Source: Acidimicrobiales bacterium (GTDB lineage Bacteria; Actinomycetota; Acidimicrobiia; Acidimicrobiales; Aldehydirespiratoraceae). From it: 64,000 nt of DNA. The notes beneath the pieces are model-generated. The model saw only the letters and a program-made list of their open reading frames with translations. It ran no database searches and was not told where the DNA came from. The first letter of the stretch is position 1. Each line of letters starts with the position of its first letter. Positions 1 to 8,592 of the stretch are shown here, piece after piece. Position numbers and translations under genes: made by a program. The DNA lies in the NCBI GenBank assembly GCA_033344915.1, contig JAWPML010000001.1, forward strand, positions 2,414,369 through 2,478,368, written 5' to 3'.

Positions 1-608
1 CCGCGGCGGCTGCGGTCACCGGACGACTCGACGCGCTCTTCGCCTGCGCCGGCGGGTCGACCCACATGGGCCCGCTCGCCACCGCGGATCTCGATGCCGT
101 GCGCAGCACCCTCGAGCTCAACTACATCGGCACGTTCCTGTGTCTCAAGCACGGTGGACGCCAGATGGCCAAGCAGGGCGGGGGCGGCTCCATCATCGGC
201 TGCTCCTCGCACGCCGGCCAGGATCCGATGCGCTACCTCGGCGCCTACGGTGGCGCGAAGGCGGGCCTCGACCACCTCTGCCGGGTGAGCGCCGACGAGA
301 TGGGCCGGTTCGACGTGCGGGTCAACAGCATCCAGCCCGGGATCATCGCGACCGACCTCATGGACCCGATCACCAGCGGTGGCCCTCTGCTCGACGACTA
401 CCTCCCCCAGATCCCGCTCGGCCGGGTCGGCGAACCCGAGGAGATCGCCGAGATGGTCCGCTTCCTCGCCGGCCCGGAGTCGTCGTGGATCACCGGACAG
501 GCCTTCGCCGTCGACGGAGGCCAGAACCTCCGCCGCGGCGCCGACTACGGCACCCTGCTGCGGGCCTTCGGTCCGGACCCGCTCGACGAGCTAGCGCCCG
601 AGGGGTGA
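1..608 (+). CDS. SDR family oxidoreductase, 5' end outside window
   Basis: C-terminal 201 residues of a short-chain dehydrogenase/reductase, an NAD(P)-dependent oxidoreductase of unknown substrate. The reading frame is open from base 3, so the gene starts upstream of the window. Visible family marks are the FACAGG segment (equivalent of the NNAG motif), a serine in IIGCSSHAG, the catalytic YGGAK motif, the IQPGIIATD segment after it, and the terminal AVDGGQNL. The missing part is the N-terminal TGxxxGxG cofactor loop. The stop overlaps the convergent adenosine deaminase fusion gene by 18 bases. Family assignment is firm; substrate cannot be inferred. Confidence 0.9.
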   Translation, partial: AAAAVTGRLDALFACAGGSTHMGPLATADLDAVRSTLELNYIGTFLCLKHGGRQMAKQGGGGSIIGCSSHAGQDPMRYLGAYGGAKAGLDHLCRVSADEMGRFDVRVNSIQPGIIATDLMDPITSGGPLLDDYLPQIPLGRVGEPEEIAEMVRFLAGPESSWITGQAFAVDGGQNLRRGADYGTLLRAFGPDPLDELAPEG

Positions 609-1994
609 GCGCACCGCCCGCACCAGCGCGGGCGGCAGCAGGAATCCACCGTCCGGCTCCGAGTGGAGCGGGACCTCGGCGAGGACGGCGTCGGCCGTGA
701 TCGCCCCGTAGAGGTGCGGGAAGCGCTCCACGGTGCCGGTGCCGGCCTCCCAGACCACCGCCGCACCGAGCAGGTGGGCATCGAGCACGACGGCCACCAG
801 GTCGTCACGCCCCCGGTAGAAGCGGTTGGCCGGCGTCAGCAGCTGGGGCAACGACGACAAGTGGATGAACCCATCGCGATCCCACTCCCGGGGCAGGTAC
901 GAACCCGACGGCCCGACGGCCTCCCAGACCTCGCGTTCGGTCAGGTGCACGAGCCGAGCCGGCCGCGCGTCCCAACCCGCGGCGATCCGGGCGACCAACG
1001 ACTCGCGCTCGTCGTCCGGCAGGAACGCGGCAACGGCGGCCCGTTCCGCGCACGCGGCCAACTCGACCCGCGTGAAACCGTGGTGCGCAGCGGCCAACTC
1101 GAACTCGCGGCGGGCCGAGGTCGTGGTGATCGCCCGGTCGTCGGGATGGAGCGTGATCCGGAACCCGGCGTCGAACAGGAGGCGGACCGGGTGGTCCTCC
1201 ACGCGTAGGCCGAGACAGGCATTCGAGGTGAGGCAGATCTCCAGGGGAATGCCCCCGTCGCGGACCGCGGCAGCCGTCGGGCCGAGACGGGTGATCCGCC
1301 CGTCGGTGACCTCGCAGTCGTCGATCAGTCGCCAGCCGTGGCCGAGCCGGTCGGGTCGACAGTGGTCGAGCGCGCTCGCGACCTGGTGCACGCCATCCAT
1401 CTCGCCGGCGTGCACCGTGCGGGCCAACCCGTGGTCGGCCGCGAACACGAACGCGGCACGATGGCCCTGCGCCGGGTTCCCGACCTCGCCACCGGCGAGA
1501 TCGAGTCCGACGACCCGCTCCCCCATCCAACGCACCGCGACCTCGGCGGCCTCCACGGAGACCTCCTCGGGCAGGTGCCGCATCGCGCAGACGATCAGCC
1601 GGGCATCACAGCCGAGGTCGGCCGCGTCATCGATCCCCGCGTGGACCGCCGCCATGACCTCGTCGGCGGTGAGTCCGCCCGCGACATGGTTGAGCGGCGC
1701 GAAGCGGAGCTCCGCGTGGACGACGCCGTCCGCGGCAAGATCCTCCACCGCCTCGCGGGCGATGCGGCGCAGCGCCGCCTCGGTCTGGGTGGCGCCGATC
1801 ACGAGATGGAAGCGGGAGAACGCCTCCTCGAACGGCATCCCCGGCGTGATGGTGAGCCACCGAGCCAGTTCTGCCTCGTCGTCCGTCGGCGTCGCGATGC
1901 CGGCCTCGTGAGCGAGCGCCAGCGTCGTCGCGGAACGGACGCCGCCGTCGAGATGGTCGTGCAGGACCACCAGCGGGCCGGAGGCCGCGGTCAC
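591..1994 (-). CDS. Adenosine deaminase-like enzyme fused to a C-terminal DUF952 domain
   Basis: 467 residues in two parts. Residues about 1-345 are an adenosine deaminase-family amidohydrolase that would release ammonia from a purine (deoxy)nucleoside or related ring: HDHLDG zinc ligands near residue 12, VHAGE, RLGHG, LTSNACLG and a late HPDD in place of the usual NTDDP. Residues 347-467 match DUF952 (VHLTEREVW, DGFIHLSS, NRFYRG, FPHLYG). No stop separates the two, so this is a true in-frame fusion. The GTG start at 1994 overlaps the stop of the upstream membrane gene as GTGA, implying coupled translation. The open frame extends further upstream, but that part is antisense-like and lacks family similarity. 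Substrate specificity is uncertain because of the HPDD variation. Confidence 0.9.
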   Translation of the reverse strand: MTAASGPLVVLHDHLDGGVRSATTLALAHEAGIATPTDDEAELARWLTITPGMPFEEAFSRFHLVIGATQTEAALRRIAREAVEDLAADGVVHAELRFAPLNHVAGGLTADEVMAAVHAGIDDAADLGCDARLIVCAMRHLPEEVSVEAAEVAVRWMGERVVGLDLAGGEVGNPAQGHRAAFVFAADHGLARTVHAGEMDGVHQVASALDHCRPDRLGHGWRLIDDCEVTDGRITRLGPTAAAVRDGGIPLEICLTSNACLGLRVEDHPVRLLFDAGFRITLHPDDRAITTTSARREFELAAAHHGFTRVELAACAERAAVAAFLPDDERESLVARIAAGWDARPARLVHLTEREVWEAVGPSGSYLPREWDRDGFIHLSSLPQLLTPANRFYRGRDDLVAVVLDAHLLGAAVVWEAGTGTVERFPHLYGAITADAVLAEVPLHSEPDGGFLLPPALVRAVRSPLGR

Positions 1995-2689
1995 GTCTCC
2001 TCGACCCGGGCCGTCCCCTCGATCAGATGCACGAGCCCGGGATAGCTCTCGATCGGGTCGAGTTTGCGGTCGATGTACATCAACCCGCCGGTGATGGCGA
2101 TGAAGCCGACCGTGAAATTGACCCCGAAACGGGTCACGAGGAAGAGGTTGATCCCGCTGTTGTTGTAGAGCCAGATGTCCCACACGGCGGAGACGATCTC
2201 GAACACGACGATGAACATGGTCGCCGTGCTCATCGTGCGGCGGTAGCGGGGGTCCGCGACGAGCGCGGGCTCGAGCGGCAGCACCTTCGGGACGGCCCAG
2301 GCGAGGAACGGACGACCGGCGAAGACCGTGATCGCGAGCACCACGCCGACCAGGATCTTGGTGACGAACCCGATGCCGAAGTACACGGCCTCGGAGCTGA
2401 TCCCGAAGTCGACGATGTCCTCGTCGACGAGGATCGTGACGACCGAGCGCAGGATGAGGTACACGGCGACGCCGGGCAGCCAGTAGCCGATGTCCAGTCC
2501 TCGTCGGCGCCGTCCGATCGCGGCCTTGATCGACCACAGCGTCGACGCGACGACCGCCGCCTTGATGTCGACCACGTTGTAGAAGAACAGGAACAACAGG
2601 ACCGGCATGAGCTGGTCGAGATTGCTCCCGCTGCGAAAGGCCGGCGGCGTGGCGGCCGAGGCCGGGGTCGGGGTGGGGGTGTCGGTCAC
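1991..2689 (-). CDS. VC0807-like multi-pass membrane protein
   Basis: 232 residues with about five or six hydrophobic segments, including MPVLLFLFFYNVVD, YWLPGVAVYLILR, ILVGVVLAITVF, MFIVVFEIVSAVW and VGFIAITGGLMY. It resembles the VC0807/DUF3159-type family of small inner-membrane proteins of unknown function. The Pro/Thr-rich start (TDTPTPTP) is cytosolic or unstructured. The GTG start at 2689 overlaps the stop of the upstream gene as GTGA, and its own stop overlaps the deaminase fusion start in the same way, so three genes form one coupled unit. Its role there cannot be read from sequence; transport of a nucleoside or its product is only a guess from context. Confidence 0.7.
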   Translation of the reverse strand: MTDTPTPTPASAATPPAFRSGSNLDQLMPVLLFLFFYNVVDIKAAVVASTLWSIKAAIGRRRRGLDIGYWLPGVAVYLILRSVVTILVDEDIVDFGISSEAVYFGIGFVTKILVGVVLAITVFAGRPFLAWAVPKVLPLEPALVADPRYRRTMSTATMFIVVFEIVSAVWDIWLYNNSGINLFLVTRFGVNFTVGFIAITGGLMYIDRKLDPIESYPGLVHLIEGTARVEET

Positions 2690-3399
2690 GGTGCCAACGA
2701 CGTCCACGCGGCCGCCACGGCGGCGTCGCCGAACACCTCGAGCCCGTCGAGCGGACGCCGCCCCCACACGACCTCGAGGAGCTCGTGCCCCGACGCACGC
2801 AGCGCGGCGTCGCCCTTGCCGTGTTCGTGGGCCACGACGATCCGCCCGTCCTCGACCGACAGCATGAACTCCCCGTCGCCGTCGGTCTGGTGCATGTGGA
2901 ACGTGCCAGCCGGCAGCGTCGGCGGGTTGGTCATGATCTCGCCGTAGAACTCGTCGACGCCATCCGCGGCGACGACCGGATCGACCGGCGTCGGATCGCC
3001 CGCCGCGGCCTGGGCATCCAGTCGGTGGACGACCGTCTCGAGGTGGGCGCGGCGCTGGTAGAACGCCAGCGTCCGCTCCCCCCACCAGGTCCAGACCGGG
3101 GTGGCCGGGTCGGCAGCGGCCACCGCCGCGATGATGCGATCCCGCGCCGCCTCGGCGAACGCGACGAGCCCGTCATCGTCCTCGGGGGCACTGTCGAGCC
3201 GGGAGAAGTCGGGCGCCTCGGTCGACGCCGCCTCGGTGAACACCGCGAACGCGGTCCACGCGCCGGCGACGTGGGCGAGGAGATCGCGGGTCTGCCAGCC
3301 GGGGCAGGGCGGGACATCGCGTTCGAGATCGGCGACGCACAGATCGATGAGGCGTCGACCGTCCCGGGCGAGGTCGGCTTCACGGGCGGCGGGGTCCAT
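2686..3399 (-). CDS. Maleylpyruvate isomerase-fold (mycothiol-dependent type) protein
   Basis: 237 residues. The N-terminal half has the DinB/MDMPI signature: PCPGWQTRDLLAHVAG near residue 35 and a later RRAHLETVVHRLDA, whose histidines and glutamate form the expected divalent metal site. The C-terminal half is the small domain that follows in actinobacterial relatives. Family members use mycothiol as a cofactor for isomerisation or transfer, and many remain uncharacterised. ATG at 3399 is chosen because a longer frame to 3468 would run into the divergent SDR gene and lacks similarity. First gene of a coupled unit with the membrane protein and the deaminase fusion. Confidence 0.82.
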   Translation of the reverse strand: MDPAAREADLARDGRRLIDLCVADLERDVPPCPGWQTRDLLAHVAGAWTAFAVFTEAASTEAPDFSRLDSAPEDDDGLVAFAEAARDRIIAAVAAADPATPVWTWWGERTLAFYQRRAHLETVVHRLDAQAAAGDPTPVDPVVAADGVDEFYGEIMTNPPTLPAGTFHMHQTDGDGEFMLSVEDGRIVVAHEHGKGDAALRASGHELLEVVWGRRPLDGLEVFGDAAVAAAWTSLAP

Positions 3400-3458
3400 T
3401 TGCCCAGTTTGGCGCGGCCGGACGATCATCGTGCACCAGCGACCGGAAACGGGGACGA

Positions 3459-4256
3459 GTGGGGACATACGCCATCAGTGGAGCAGCGTCCGGGATCGGC
3501 GCGGCCACCCGAGCGAAGCTGGAGAACGACGGACACACGGTCATCGGCATCGACCTTCGGGAGGGCGAGGTGACCGGTGACCTCGGGACACCCGAGGGCC
3601 GGGCCGCCGCCGTCGAGCAGACCCTCGAACGCTGCGACGGAACGCTCGACGGACTGGTCACCGCGGCCGGCCTCGGCCCGCCCCTGCGGGGCCGGCTGAT
3701 CGCCCGCGTCAACTACTTCGGATCGCTCGCCCTCCTCGAGGGACTACGCCCGGCGCTGGCGGCGGCCGGGGCGGCCCAGGTCGTCCAGGTCGGATCGAAC
3801 TCATCGACCACGACACCCAACCTGCCGCCGGCTCTCGTCGACGCCTTCCTGTCCGGCGACGAGGACGAGGCCGTACGCCTCGTGAACGAGGTGCCCGAGC
3901 CCTTCGATGGCGCCGTTGCCTACGGCGGAGCGAAGCTCGCGATCTCACGCTGGTGCCGGCGCGCCGCCGTGCGCGACGAGTGGGTCGGCAACGGCATCAC
4001 CCTCAACGTCATCGCGCCCGGCCCGGTGCAGACCCCGCTGTTCCAGGCGGGGAAGGACGACAAGGACTTCGCACCGCTCATGGACGGTTTCCCGATCCCG
4101 ACGGGCGAGCCGTCGACGCCGGACCTCATGGCCGACTGGATCGTCTTCCTGCTCTCGCCGGCCGCCCGCTTCGCCTGTGGCTCGGTCATCTTCGTCGACG
4201 GCGGCGCCGACGCGCTCATCCGGGGCGACGCCTGGCCCGACACGTTCGAGATGTAG
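3459..4256 (+). CDS. SDR oxidoreductase, 3-alpha-hydroxysteroid dehydrogenase-like
   Basis: 265 residues. The cofactor-binding loop GAASGIG is at residues 8-14, followed by acidic IDLREGE, which usually favours NAD. TAAGLGPPLRG replaces NNAG, and the catalytic region has SNSSTT and YGGAK. The short variant loop after the first strand and the overall pattern resemble 3-alpha-hydroxysteroid/carbonyl reductase-type SDRs. The C-terminal FVDGGADA is typical. It starts at GTG, divergent from the mycothiol-type gene 59 bases away, and ends 9 bases before a convergent hemolysin III gene. Substrate unknown. Confidence 0.88.
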   Translation: MGTYAISGAASGIGAATRAKLENDGHTVIGIDLREGEVTGDLGTPEGRAAAVEQTLERCDGTLDGLVTAAGLGPPLRGRLIARVNYFGSLALLEGLRPALAAAGAAQVVQVGSNSSTTTPNLPPALVDAFLSGDEDEAVRLVNEVPEPFDGAVAYGGAKLAISRWCRRAAVRDEWVGNGITLNVIAPGPVQTPLFQAGKDDKDFAPLMDGFPIPTGEPSTPDLMADWIVFLLSPAARFACGSVIFVDGGADALIRGDAWPDTFEM

Positions 4257-4265
4257 CGCCGCGAC

Positions 4266-4955
4266 TCACCAGGCGAGCGACACGGCCATGGCGATGTGGA
4301 GGGCGACAGCGATGACGACGAACACGTGCCAGATCTCGTGGTAGCCGAACGAATCGGTCCACGGATCCGGCCAGCGGGCCCCCACCACGATCGCACCGAG
4401 CGTGTAGGCGGCGCCGCCGCCGAGGAGGAGCGCGATCTGGCCCACGGTCAGCGCCGAGATCAGCCAGGGGACGAACACGACCATCGACCACCCGAAGACC
4501 AGGAACGCACCGTTCATCACGCCGGCCGGCGGATGGATGGGCACCCACTCCGCGGCGATCCCGAGCGTCGCTCCGAGCCAGGCCACGGCGAGCATCCATG
4601 TGGCAACGGACCCGTCCAGCCCGAGCATGGCGATCGGCGTCGCGGTCGTGGCGAACGTGAGGAAGATCGCGGAGTGGTCCAGCCGCACCATCAACTCGAC
4701 GCGTTCGATCGGCCAGTCGCGCAGGTGCACGATCGCACTGACCCCGAGCATGGCCGTGTTGCCGATGGCGAAGACGGCCATGGCGATCATGGCCCGGTTC
4801 CCGTCGGCGCCGATGGTCAGGACGACGCCGGCGATCACCGAAACGAGCGCGGCCCAGCGGTGCAGGACGCCCCGGTAGCGGGGGCGGGGGCGACGCAGGA
4901 GACGGCGGGCGGAGGGCGAGAGGCGGTCGGCGCGCGGGTCATCCAGCAGATGCAC
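4266..4955 (-). CDS. Hemolysin III / PAQR-family membrane protein
   Basis: 229 residues with seven predicted membrane segments. It carries conserved family features: HRWAALVS in the first segment, VRLDHSAIFL in the middle and FGYHEIWHVFVV near the end. These histidine/aspartate positions form the metal site shared with PAQR receptors and YqfA-like proteins. Bacterial members are mostly uncharacterised despite the haemolysin name. The GTG start at 4955 lies 7 bases below a TATCCT -10 element, consistent with a leaderless message. Longer open frame upstream is not supported. Confidence 0.85.
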   Translation of the reverse strand: MHLLDDPRADRLSPSARRLLRRPRPRYRGVLHRWAALVSVIAGVVLTIGADGNRAMIAMAVFAIGNTAMLGVSAIVHLRDWPIERVELMVRLDHSAIFLTFATTATPIAMLGLDGSVATWMLAVAWLGATLGIAAEWVPIHPPAGVMNGAFLVFGWSMVVFVPWLISALTVGQIALLLGGGAAYTLGAIVVGARWPDPWTDSFGYHEIWHVFVVIAVALHIAMAVSLAW

Positions 4956-4962
4956 GAACGGA

Positions 4963-4968
4963 AGGATA
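4963..4968 (-). promoter_or_regulatory. Leaderless -10 element for the hemolysin III gene
   Basis: TATCCT on the minus strand, with 7 bases between it and the GTG start at 4955. This spacing puts the transcription start at or next to the start codon. It fits the TANNNT pattern repeated at many genes in this window. Confidence 0.55.
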
Positions 4969-5000
4969 CGCGAGGGCGCGCCTCGACTCGATGCCGGGCC

Positions 5001-5006
5001 TACGCT
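5001..5006 (+). promoter_or_regulatory. Leaderless -10 element for the MFS transporter gene
   Basis: TACGCT, ending 8 bases before GTG at 5015. It decides between that GTG and an in-frame ATG at 4991, which lies upstream of the -10 element and so would not be transcribed from it. Confidence 0.6.
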
Positions 5007-5014
5007 TTCCAGCC

Positions 5015-6538
5015 GTGAGCACCCACGTCCTCTCCACAACGACGTGGTGTGACGACACCGAACTCGAGGCCCGCCGCCGGCCCCGGACCGACATCGTCGC
5101 CGAGCGCTCCGCCGACGACGCCGGAGTCTACGAGCTCGCGGACGGGCCGTTCCGCGAGTACCGGCGGGAGCTGACGGCCGAGCAGACCGCCGACGGCCGG
5201 TGGCGGGTGGAGGAGACCACGACGTACCGCCTGGCGATCCCGGTCTGGGGGTGGCTGTTCCGCCTCCCGGTCGCCCGGGCGCTGCGCCGTCGTCAGGACC
5301 ATTTCGGCTACTGGTGGGCACCGCCGGACCGCCTCGACGCCCGAGCCGCCAAGGTGCTGGGCCTGCTCGCCGCCGTGCAGATCGTCGATGGGTACCTCGG
5401 AACCGTTCTCACCCAGACACTCACGTTCGCGACGGACGAGTTCGGCCACGGCAACAACGCCCAGGGGTGGGTTCTCGGCGTCGTACGGGCCGGCGTGCTG
5501 TTCAGCCTCGTGGCCGTCACGCTCGCCGACCGGCGGGGACGGCGCGCGATGCTGGTCGCGGTCGGCGTGACGAGCTGCCTGTTCACCTTCCTCGGCGGCC
5601 TGTCGCCGAACATCTGGGCGCTCGGCGGCACCCAGCTCGTCGCCCGTGGCCTGTCGACCGGCCTCGGCATCCTGATCGCGATCATCGCGGTCGAGGAGAT
5701 GCCCGCCCGGAGTCGGGCGTGGGCCGCGTCGGTCCTCGTGCTGAGCGCCGGGCTCGGCTCGGGCATGGCGGTCTGGGTCCTCCCGATCGCAGATCTCGAC
5801 GAACAGGGTTGGCGGGCGATCTACCTGCTGGCCGGTTTCGGCACCTTCCTCGTCCTCTGGGTCGGCCGCAGGCTCCCCGAGACCCGCCGATTCGCCGACG
5901 CCCTGGCCCACGACCCCGGCGGGGCGCCCCTCCCCGAGGAACGGGACCGGCGCCGCCAACGCCTGATCCTGCTGGGGGTCTCCGCCTTCCTGCTCTCGAT
6001 GTTCTTCGCGCCGGCCTCGAGTTTCCAGAACGACTTCCTCAAGGACGAGCGGGGGTTCTCGGCCACGAGCATCTCGATCTTCACCGTGGTCACCGCCACG
6101 CCGGCCGGGCTCGGCGTTCTCGTCGGCGGCTATCTGGCGGAGACCCGGGGCCGAAAGCCCGTCGGCGCGCTCGGGCTCGTCATCGGTGCGGCCTTGGCCA
6201 CCACCGCCTACTTCGTGAGCGGCCCCTTCCTGTGGCTGGCCACCCTCGGAGGCGTCGTCCTCGGCGGCATCGCCGTCCCCGCCCTCGCCGTGTACGGCCC
6301 GGAGCTCTTCGGCACCCACGACCGGGGGCGGGCCAACGGGGTGATCGTGACCGTCGGCGTCCTCGGCAGCGCCGTCGGGCTCGTGTTCGTCGGCCAGCTG
6401 TCCGACCGGTGGGGCGAGATCGGGCCCGCCCTGGCACTGCTCGCCGCCGGGCCGCTGATCGTGGCGTGGCTCGTGCTGCGGCGCTACCCGGAGACAGCCG
6501 GCATGGAGCTCGAGGAGATCAATCCGGAGGACCGCTGA
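5015..6538 (+). CDS. MFS transporter with N-terminal cytosolic extension
   Basis: 507 residues, major facilitator superfamily. The first 100 or so residues are hydrophilic (a conserved-looking segment with DGRWRVEETTTYRL), then twelve membrane segments follow. The family loop between segments 2 and 3 is seen as LADRRGRRAML, and the second-half repeat as YLAETRGRKPVGA. RLPETRRF and RYPETAGMELEEI are the sugar-porter/metabolite-porter style PETxG endings. Substrate is unknown. GTG at 5015 is preferred because a TACGCT promoter element ends 8 bases before it. It ends just before the L,D-transpeptidase gene, which has its own promoter. Confidence 0.87.
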   Translation: MSTHVLSTTTWCDDTELEARRRPRTDIVAERSADDAGVYELADGPFREYRRELTAEQTADGRWRVEETTTYRLAIPVWGWLFRLPVARALRRRQDHFGYWWAPPDRLDARAAKVLGLLAAVQIVDGYLGTVLTQTLTFATDEFGHGNNAQGWVLGVVRAGVLFSLVAVTLADRRGRRAMLVAVGVTSCLFTFLGGLSPNIWALGGTQLVARGLSTGLGILIAIIAVEEMPARSRAWAASVLVLSAGLGSGMAVWVLPIADLDEQGWRAIYLLAGFGTFLVLWVGRRLPETRRFADALAHDPGGAPLPEERDRRRQRLILLGVSAFLLSMFFAPASSFQNDFLKDERGFSATSISIFTVVTATPAGLGVLVGGYLAETRGRKPVGALGLVIGAALATTAYFVSGPFLWLATLGGVVLGGIAVPALAVYGPELFGTHDRGRANGVIVTVGVLGSAVGLVFVGQLSDRWGEIGPALALLAAGPLIVAWLVLRRYPETAGMELEEINPEDR

Positions 6539-6542
6539 GCGG

Positions 6543-6548
6543 TACCGT
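6543..6548 (+). promoter_or_regulatory. Leaderless -10 element for the L,D-transpeptidase gene
   Basis: TACCGT, ending 8 bases before ATG at 6557. It favours that ATG over an in-frame TTG at 6548, which overlaps the element. Confidence 0.6.
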
Positions 6549-6556
6549 TGGTCGCC

Positions 6557-7429
6557 ATGAGTGAGATCGACCGCCGCGCGTTCCTGATCGGCACGGGGGC
6601 CCTGGGCCTCGCCGCGTGCGCGGCACCGGAGCGCGATCTCCTCGACGCCTACGAGGACGTGGACATCCCGCTCGAGCCGGGGCCCACGACCCTCCCCTCG
6701 AACGACGGCTCGGCCCCGGACACGACCGTCAGCGCCGTGCCCGACCCGACCGGCGCGGCGGCGGGCACGCCGATGGAGCAGCTCATCGCCTCGATCGAGC
6801 CGCCCCAGGACCGCATCGGGGTGTCGTTCGTGGCCCGGGCGCCCGATGACCGATCCGAGGTGCCGGTCTACGCCGCCGTCGGAGACGCCGAACCCGCCTG
6901 GACGTTCGCCAACCCGATCGACTCCGGCGGCAGCCTCGTCTTCCTGGTCGACGACTTCGACGGGATCGACCACTATCGCGTCCTCCTGCCGATCCGCCCG
7001 AACGGATCCTTCGGTTGGGTCCACAAGAACGACGTCGACGTGCTCCGCCACAACCACGCCATCCGCGTCGATCTCGACAACTTCACGATCACGGTGTTCG
7101 ACCACGAGCAGGAGGTGCTGTCCACCACCGTCGGCGTGGCGCGCGACAACGCCCCCACCCCGCGCGGGCGCTACTACACGACCGAGGTCATACGCCCGAC
7201 CACCCCGGATTCCGTCTACGGAGCGTTCGCCTACGGTCTGTCGGGCTTCTCCGACACCTTCGTGTCGTTCAACGGCGGACCCGGGCAGCTCGGCATCCAC
7301 GGCACGAACGACCCGTCGACGATCGGCACCACGGTGTCGTCCGGCTGCGTGCGGCTCACCAACGAGGACATCACGTTCATGGTGGAGGAGCTCGAGGTCA
7401 GGAGCGGCGTGCCCGTCGAGGTGATCTGA
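6557..7429 (+). CDS. L,D-transpeptidase (YkuD domain), Tat-type lipoprotein
   Basis: 290 residues. The N-terminus has a twin-arginine pattern (DRRAFLIG) followed by a lipobox LAAC with Cys21, so export through Tat and lipid anchoring outside the membrane are likely. A Pro/Thr-rich linker reaches residue 75, then an SH3-like stretch, then the YkuD catalytic domain from about residue 170: HGTN at 248-251 and SSGCVRL with catalytic Cys264 and Arg266. Such enzymes make 3-3 cross-links in peptidoglycan or attach proteins to it. The gene end overlaps the convergent WecA-like gene by 32 bases. Confidence 0.92.
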   Translation: MSEIDRRAFLIGTGALGLAACAAPERDLLDAYEDVDIPLEPGPTTLPSNDGSAPDTTVSAVPDPTGAAAGTPMEQLIASIEPPQDRIGVSFVARAPDDRSEVPVYAAVGDAEPAWTFANPIDSGGSLVFLVDDFDGIDHYRVLLPIRPNGSFGWVHKNDVDVLRHNHAIRVDLDNFTITVFDHEQEVLSTTVGVARDNAPTPRGRYYTTEVIRPTTPDSVYGAFAYGLSGFSDTFVSFNGGPGQLGIHGTNDPSTIGTTVSSGCVRLTNEDITFMVEELEVRSGVPVEVI

Positions 7430-8579
7430 GCCGCCCCCGGGCCGCCTCGATCGCATCGAGCTCCGCCTCGTCCACCTCGACCGCCGCCCCCCGCAGGCGG
7501 GGATGGAAGATGCTGAACAGACCCAGCGCGAGCGCGGCGATCCCGATCGGCACGACGGCGTCGCCCTCGCCCGTGTAGGTCGGGTAGAGCACGAAGGCGG
7601 ACAGCAGGGCGGTCCAGAGCCACAGGATCAGGACCGACCGACGGTGCCCGTGGCCGAGCCGCATGAGCCGGTGGTGGAGGTGTTCCTTGTCGGCCTCGGC
7701 GACGCCGTAGCGTTTCACGGCCCGGCGCATGATCGCGAAGACGGTGTCCGCGATCGGTACCGCGAGGATCAGCAGCGGGATGAAGATCGGGGCGAAGAAG
7801 AAGAACGCCTGGCCGGAGAACTCCTCCGTCGTGCGACCGCCGACCGACATCGTCGACGCCGCCATCAGCAGCCCGAGCAGGAGGGCACCGCCGTCGCCCA
7901 TGAAGATGCGGGCCGGGTGGATGTTGTGGGGCAGGAAGCCGATGCACACGCCGAAGGTGATGCACGCCCAGAGGGCACCGGGGTTCGCCGGGTCGAGCAC
8001 GCCCTCGTTGCCGAGCTGGAGCGCGTAGAGGAAGAACGTGGCGGAGGCGATCGCCACGATGCCGCCGGCGAGCCCGTCGAGGCCGTCGATCAGGTTCACG
8101 ACGTTCGCCATGCCGACGACCCACAGGACGGTGACGAGGGCCGACCAGTCGGCGGACAGGAACAACAGATCGAAGAACGGCACCCGGAAGAACAGGATCG
8201 ACACGCCGGTGAGCGACATCACCGAGCCGGCCAACACCATGCCGGCCACCTTCGCCGGGGCCGAGATCGCCCGGACGTCGTCGACGAACCCCACACTCCA
8301 GATGATCCCGGCCGCGAGAACGACCCCGACCATCTCCGTGCGAGCGGCCATCACCCCCGAGAACTCGTCGAGCATCGCCGCGATCGCGAAGGCACCGAGA
8401 AGGCCGACGAGCATCGCGGCACCGCCGCCCTGTGGTGTGGCGACGAGATGGACACGGCGCTCGTCGGGCTCGGCGACCGCGCCGATCCGGATCGACAACC
8501 GCCGGACCAGCGGGACCGTCAGGAAGGTGATGACTGCCGCGGCGGCGCCGACCGTCAGGTAGGCGGACAGGGCCGGCAC
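7398..8579 (-). CDS. wecA: WecA/TagO-type undecaprenyl-phosphate sugar-1-phosphate transferase
   Basis: 393 residues with about ten membrane segments. This is a polyprenyl-phosphate HexNAc-1-phosphate transferase that loads a sugar phosphate on the lipid carrier to start wall polysaccharide synthesis. Family marks are VGFVDDVRAI, NLIDGLDGLAGG, MGDGGALLLG and the cytosolic HLHHRLMRLGHGHR loop. Starts at GTG, 13 bases after glyA, and is the last gene of the prfA-prmC-sua5-rpiB-glyA run, close to the mycobacterial arrangement where the same gene (rfe) follows sua5. It may prime the polysaccharide made by the 27-51 kb locus, where no initiating transferase is evident. Confidence 0.9.
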   Translation of the reverse strand: MPALSAYLTVGAAAAVITFLTVPLVRRLSIRIGAVAEPDERRVHLVATPQGGGAAMLVGLLGAFAIAAMLDEFSGVMAARTEMVGVVLAAGIIWSVGFVDDVRAISAPAKVAGMVLAGSVMSLTGVSILFFRVPFFDLLFLSADWSALVTVLWVVGMANVVNLIDGLDGLAGGIVAIASATFFLYALQLGNEGVLDPANPGALWACITFGVCIGFLPHNIHPARIFMGDGGALLLGLLMAASTMSVGGRTTEEFSGQAFFFFAPIFIPLLILAVPIADTVFAIMRRAVKRYGVAEADKEHLHHRLMRLGHGHRRSVLILWLWTALLSAFVLYPTYTGEGDAVVPIGIAALALGLFSIFHPRLRGAAVEVDEAELDAIEAARGRLRSPRRARRS

Positions 8580-8592
8580 GACGAAGCGGGGC

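Noticed and set aside
1995-2798. A 735-residue leftward frame starting at 2798 that includes the deaminase fusion
   Set aside because: The first 268 codons are in another frame over the membrane-protein and mycothiol-type genes, whose own translations match known families; the true start is the GTG at 1994.
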